Shown: positions 7,224 through 9,014 of the stretch, piece after piece
Layout: every line of letters begins with the position of its first letter
Numbering within the stretch: the first letter of the stretch is position 1
NCBI GenBank assembly: GCA_964651445.1
Contig: CAZYYW010000089.1
Coordinates: 1-9,014 of the forward strand
DNA: 9,014 nucleotides
Source: GCA-2746365 sp964651445
GTDB taxonomy: Bacteria > Pseudomonadota > Gammaproteobacteria > SZUA-229
Direction of reading: 5' to 3'
Program-made: the position numbers and the translations under genes
Notes under the pieces: model-generated
What the model saw: the letters and a program-made list of their open reading frames with translations, nothing else
Databases searched by the model: none
What the model was told of the DNA's origin: nothing

Positions 7224-7383
7224 GGAGCCTCTGAACAAGTCTGAGTCGAGCAGGTTGCAGATTAGCTTGTTCTGGTTCAAGGCGTGGAACGCGCTTAATA
7301 GCCGGCTATTGCGAAGTTTCACAACGCGGAAGCAGGATAAGCTAACCTGCAAGATGCCGATTCACGACTTATTCAGAGATTCC
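7224..7383 (-). mobile_element. 160-bp palindromic MITE-like element, copy 2 (inverted relative to copy 1)
   Basis: The sequence matches the reverse complement of the element after dctM over all 160 bases with 8 substitutions and no gaps in my hand alignment (95%). Ends are GGAGCCTCTGAACAAGTC and, inverted, GGAATCTCTGAATAAGTC. The centre AATAGCCGGCTATT (7297-7310) is here a perfect 14-base palindrome with its axis at the exact midpoint. CTAG precedes the element (7220-7223) and CTAG follows after one extra G (7385-7388), an imperfect target duplication that fits the YTAR preference of IS5-type elements. It begins 40 bp after the fadD stop and may act as a transcription barrier by its hairpin, although no T-tract follows. 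It contributes most of the gene-free stretch 7184-7399. Confidence 0.85.
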
Positions 7384-7399
7384 GCTAGATAAAACACAT

Positions 7400-7540
7400 C
7401 TATAAAAAGCTGTATTTACCGCTTTCGATAAATGCCTGTTCCTGGGGCGTGCTCTCACGCCCCATAATTTTATTCAATTCCGGAAAGCGACCAAACTGTT
7501 CAATCACGTAGTGGTCGCTTTTGGCATAACCAGCGTGCTT
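7400..7540 (-). pseudogene. C-terminal remnant of a DUF924-family protein
   Basis: Reading the minus strand from 7540 gives 46 codons and a TAG stop (7402-7400). The peptide contains HYVIEQFGRFPELN (10-23) followed by IMGRESTPQEQAF (25-37), which is the well-conserved end of DUF924 proteins (H-x-x-x-I-x-x-F-G-R-F-P-x-x-N-x-x-L/M-G-R-x-S-T-x-E-E). Full-length members are about 180-200 residues, so roughly three quarters, including the start, is missing. Upstream the frame meets a stop at 7547-7549 inside the adjacent beta-barrel gene, which ends at 7539 and overlaps this remnant by 2 bases in another frame. No N-terminal DUF924 sequence is visible in the other minus frames. The fragment therefore seems to be a deletion or insertion scar rather than a frameshifted gene. 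It should not be translated. Assignment rests on motif memory, not a search. Confidence 0.75.
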
Positions 7541-8024
7541 AAAATTTCACCAGTATGTTCGCCTGCAAACCGTTCACATTCTGTCGCGTAACGTATTCCA
7601 TGCGAAACGCCAGCTTGGTGTCGAATTTATACTGAATGCCGGTACCCAATAAAAAACCATCATCATCACCAAAGTCATAACCTAGTCGCACCAGCATATT
7701 GGTCTTACTCGACAATGGCACAGAGGAAACCGCTGCCGCCCACAGACCTTTAGCATCCAGAGTGCTGGTAAGACCTTGAAACTGACCAAAATCACCACTT
7801 GCCATGTAACCAATTTCCAGCGCGGTAGAAATATCCTCATTCAATTTAAAAGCGAAATCATAACCGCCAAAAAACTGGAAGCCACGTGCACTGCCAAAAC
7901 CAGGCAGACTGTTAAAACCAAGACCACCACCGACATAGATACGCTCAGCATCGAGTACACCCTCAGCATTTGTTGCCGAGGAAAAAGACAATACTGCCGC
8001 TAATACAATTAATTTTCTCATCAC
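7539..8024 (-). CDS. Small outer-membrane beta-barrel protein
   Basis: The 161-residue protein has a Sec signal peptide (K4 after MMR, hydrophobic 5-13, cleavage near ATNA-EG at 18-21) and a mature part of alternating hydrophobic and polar strands with Gly-rich turns, such as ERIYVGGGLGFNSLPGFG and GFLLGTGIQYKF. It ends ...NILVKF; a C-terminal Phe is the signal recognised by the BAM assembly machinery. The size suits an eight-stranded barrel of the OmpA/OmpX-like or porin-family (OMP_b-brl) type. Function is unknown. Two adjacent starts occur: GTG at 8024 and ATG at 8021. AAGGTG upstream (minus strand) is better spaced for the GTG, 8 bases away, so the longer form is given. It is transcribed away from the J-domain gene, and its stop touches a gene remnant. 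Confidence 0.88.
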   Translation of the reverse strand: MMRKLIVLAAVLSFSSATNAEGVLDAERIYVGGGLGFNSLPGFGSARGFQFFGGYDFAFKLNEDISTALEIGYMASGDFGQFQGLTSTLDAKGLWAAAVSSVPLSSKTNMLVRLGYDFGDDDGFLLGTGIQYKFDTKLAFRMEYVTRQNVNGLQANILVKF

Positions 8025-8087
8025 TTAATGCACACCTTATATTTAAAAGCTGCATTTCACCATATAGTGACGCTAACGCCAATATCC

Positions 8088-8126
8088 ACTAGCAAGTATT
8101 TCAAAAATACACCAAACTACTAGCAA
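8088..8126. promoter_or_regulatory. Direct repeats with central dyad in a divergent intergenic region
   Basis: ACTAGCAA occurs at 8088-8095 and again at 8119-8126, 31 bases start to start (about three helical turns). The first copy is followed immediately by GTATTT-CAA-AAATAC (8096-8110), a perfect 6-bp inverted repeat. The block lies in the 133-bp space between the divergent beta-barrel and J-domain genes, where regulator binding is plausible. No regulator can be named. Confidence 0.35.
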
Positions 8127-8157
8127 CTGATTTTTCTAGGTTTAATGGTGTAAACAC

Positions 8158-8658
8158 ATGACACGTTTTATCCTTCTCATTGCTGTCATAGGCATTGGCT
8201 TGATTCTTTGGCACAAACTCTCCAAAGCCAAAGGTGATGAGCGCAAAAAAATGGTGATGTGGAGCGTACTTAGCGGCGTGCTAGCCGTTTTAGCACTACT
8301 CGCAGTCACCGGTCACCTGAATATCATTACCGCCATGATAGCTGGCGCAGTCGCCCTGGTGCCTCGCGCCATGTCTTTACTGAGATATCTGCCATTTCTC
8401 AATAAACTCTACCAACAGCGCGGCCAGCAACCAGGACAGCAATCAGGGCAACAGCATGGACAAGCACCGCCGACAGCCAGCAAACACAACATGAACGAGG
8501 ACGAGGCGCTGGAAGTACTGGGCTTAAAAACTGGCTGTAGCAAAGAAGATATTGTTCAGGCTCACCGGCGTATGATGCAAAAAGTGCATCCTGATCGCGG
8601 CGGCTCAGATTACCTGGCGGCACAGATTAATGCCGCCAAGGATATCTTGCTGGGATAA
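8158..8658 (+). CDS. Membrane-anchored C-terminal J-domain (DnaJ/Pam18-like) protein
   Basis: The 166-residue protein begins with hydrophobic segments at about 4-18 and 33-52 and a possible third at 55-72. A polar linker with three GQQx repeats (89-100) then leads to a J-domain filling the C-terminus (about 112-166). The domain has the YxxLGL-type helix I equivalent (EALEVLGLKTGCSKEDI), a basic helix II (QAHRRMMQKV) and the invariant HPD at 144-146 in HPDRGGSDYLAAQINAAKDIL. HPD stimulates Hsp70 (DnaK) ATPase, so the protein probably recruits DnaK to the inner membrane. The C-terminal position and the RGGS...INAAKDIL ending resemble mitochondrial Pam18/Tim14 and bacterial membrane J-proteins; there is no Gly/Phe or zinc region as in DnaJ. 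The ribosome-binding site is weak (GGTG, 7 bases before the ATG). The client is unknown. Confidence 0.9.
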   Translation: MTRFILLIAVIGIGLILWHKLSKAKGDERKKMVMWSVLSGVLAVLALLAVTGHLNIITAMIAGAVALVPRAMSLLRYLPFLNKLYQQRGQQPGQQSGQQHGQAPPTASKHNMNEDEALEVLGLKTGCSKEDIVQAHRRMMQKVHPDRGGSDYLAAQINAAKDILLG

Positions 8659-8730
8659 CCTTACGGTCAGTTTAAAATCTCAATATGCGGTAAAATGCAT
8701 CTGCTTTAATTAACTTTCGGTAAAAAAATC

Positions 8731-9014
8731 TTGCAATTTGTTCACCTCGCCAGCCTTAACGACCTGCAAACACGCAAATTAATCTGTGCCAAAACAGAGT
8801 CTTATCGTATTTTGATTGCCTTGGCTGAAGGCAAGGTCTATGCGGTTGACGATATGTGTACGCATGAAGACGCTTCTCTCAGCAAAGGCTCGCTACATGC
8901 CGACTGCGTTAAATGCCCGCTTCACGGCAGCCGTTTTCGGCTCGCCACCGGCGAAGCACTGGATGATCCCGCAGAAGAGGCGCTGGCAACTTACACGGTA
9001 AAAGTAGAAGGCGA
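8731..9014 (+). CDS. Rieske [2Fe-2S] ferredoxin, 3' end beyond the window
   Basis: The 94 visible codons encode a small Rieske-type protein. The cluster ligands are Cys43-Thr-His45 and Cys62-Pro-Leu-His65, a C-x-H / C-x2-H pair separated by 16 residues, the standard spacing. The surrounding residues, VYAVDDMCTHEDASL and CPLHGSRFRLATGEAL, are typical of soluble Rieske ferredoxins that pass electrons to ring-hydroxylating dioxygenases, or of NirD-like proteins. Such proteins are about 100-110 residues, so only the final residues are missing. The start is TTG at 8731: no ATG or GTG lies between it and the in-frame stop at 8707-8709, and the next ATG (8854) is inside the domain. The ribosome-binding site is weak. 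A TAAAAT (8691-8696) in the 72-bp gap after the J-domain gene could be a -10. Its redox partner would lie beyond the window. Confidence 0.88.
   Translation, partial: MQFVHLASLNDLQTRKLICAKTESYRILIALAEGKVYAVDDMCTHEDASLSKGSLHADCVKCPLHGSRFRLATGEALDDPAEEALATYTVKVEG

Noticed and set aside
7104..7352. 82-residue minus-strand frame spanning the end of fadD and copy 2 of the palindrome
   Set aside because: It joins antisense fadD to part of the palindromic element; no start signal or protein family fits. Similar antisense frames at 333-575, 1337-1597, 2598-2801, 3004-3219 and 4685-4918 were rejected for the same reason.
5189..7383. Composite transposon carrying fadD
   Set aside because: Copy 1 has its own TTTA duplication on both sides, and the outer flanks of the two copies (TTTA versus GCTA) do not match each other, so the pair did not move as one unit. 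No transposase is present.
7444..7463. GGGGCGTG-CTCT-CACGCCCC hairpin followed by AT-rich DNA, looking like a terminator for fadD
   Set aside because: It lies inside the DUF924 remnant and encodes the conserved M-G-R-E-S-T-P segment on the minus strand, and the following ATAATTTTATT is not a clean T-tract. Coding history explains it better, although it could still act as a weak terminator.
7776..8003. 75-residue plus-strand frame over the beta-barrel gene
   Set aside because: The minus strand encodes a clear signal peptide and barrel with a C-terminal Phe; this plus frame is low-complexity and lacks any motif.
8816..9001. 61-residue plus-strand open frame near the window end
   Set aside because: It runs in another frame across the Rieske ferredoxin, whose cluster motifs show which frame is real.

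Overview
The window looks like chromosomal DNA of a Gram-negative gammaproteobacterium, possibly a marine one. The evidence is a FadD that follows the E. coli enzyme closely in length and motif positions, a fused SpmA-SpmB protein, an outer-membrane beta-barrel protein ending in Phe, and a TRAP transporter with a TatT lipoprotein. The genus cannot be fixed from the sequence.

Layout. (1) 49-1278, + strand: a fused SpmA/SpmB-type membrane protein. (2) 1377-5189, + strand: a four-gene TPAT transporter (TPR-protein-associated TRAP) consisting of the TatT lipoprotein, a DctP-type binding protein, the DctQ small permease and the DctM large permease. Gene contacts are tight: a 10-bp overlap for tatT/dctP and a 2-bp gap for dctQ/dctM. 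The exception is a 92-bp leader before dctQ, which starts at TTG. (3) 5189-7383: a fadD-type acyl-CoA ligase gene bracketed by two 160-bp palindromic elements in opposite orientation, 152/160 identical by my hand alignment. Copy 1 inserted into the dctM stop codon and rebuilt it. (4) 7400-7540, - strand: the last 46 codons of a DUF924-family protein, a gene remnant not previously delimited as an open frame with a start. (5) 7539-8024, - strand: a small outer-membrane beta-barrel protein, divergent from (6) 8158-8658, + strand: a membrane-anchored C-terminal J-domain protein. (7) 8731 to the window end, + strand: the start of a Rieske [2Fe-2S] ferredoxin with a TTG start, cut by the window edge.

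How the parts may work together. TatT and the binding protein should act in the periplasm and deliver a solute to the Na+ or H+-driven DctQM permease. The binding protein appears to have Trp where classical DctP proteins have their carboxylate-binding Arg, and the T. pallidum TPAT pair has been discussed as binding a hydrophobic ligand. An acyl-CoA ligase directly downstream therefore makes import and activation of a fatty-acid-like substrate a reasonable but unproven idea. The palindromic elements now lie between transporter and ligase and just after the ligase, so they may decouple or terminate transcription there. I saw no tRNA, rRNA, CRISPR array, phage gene or transposase gene.
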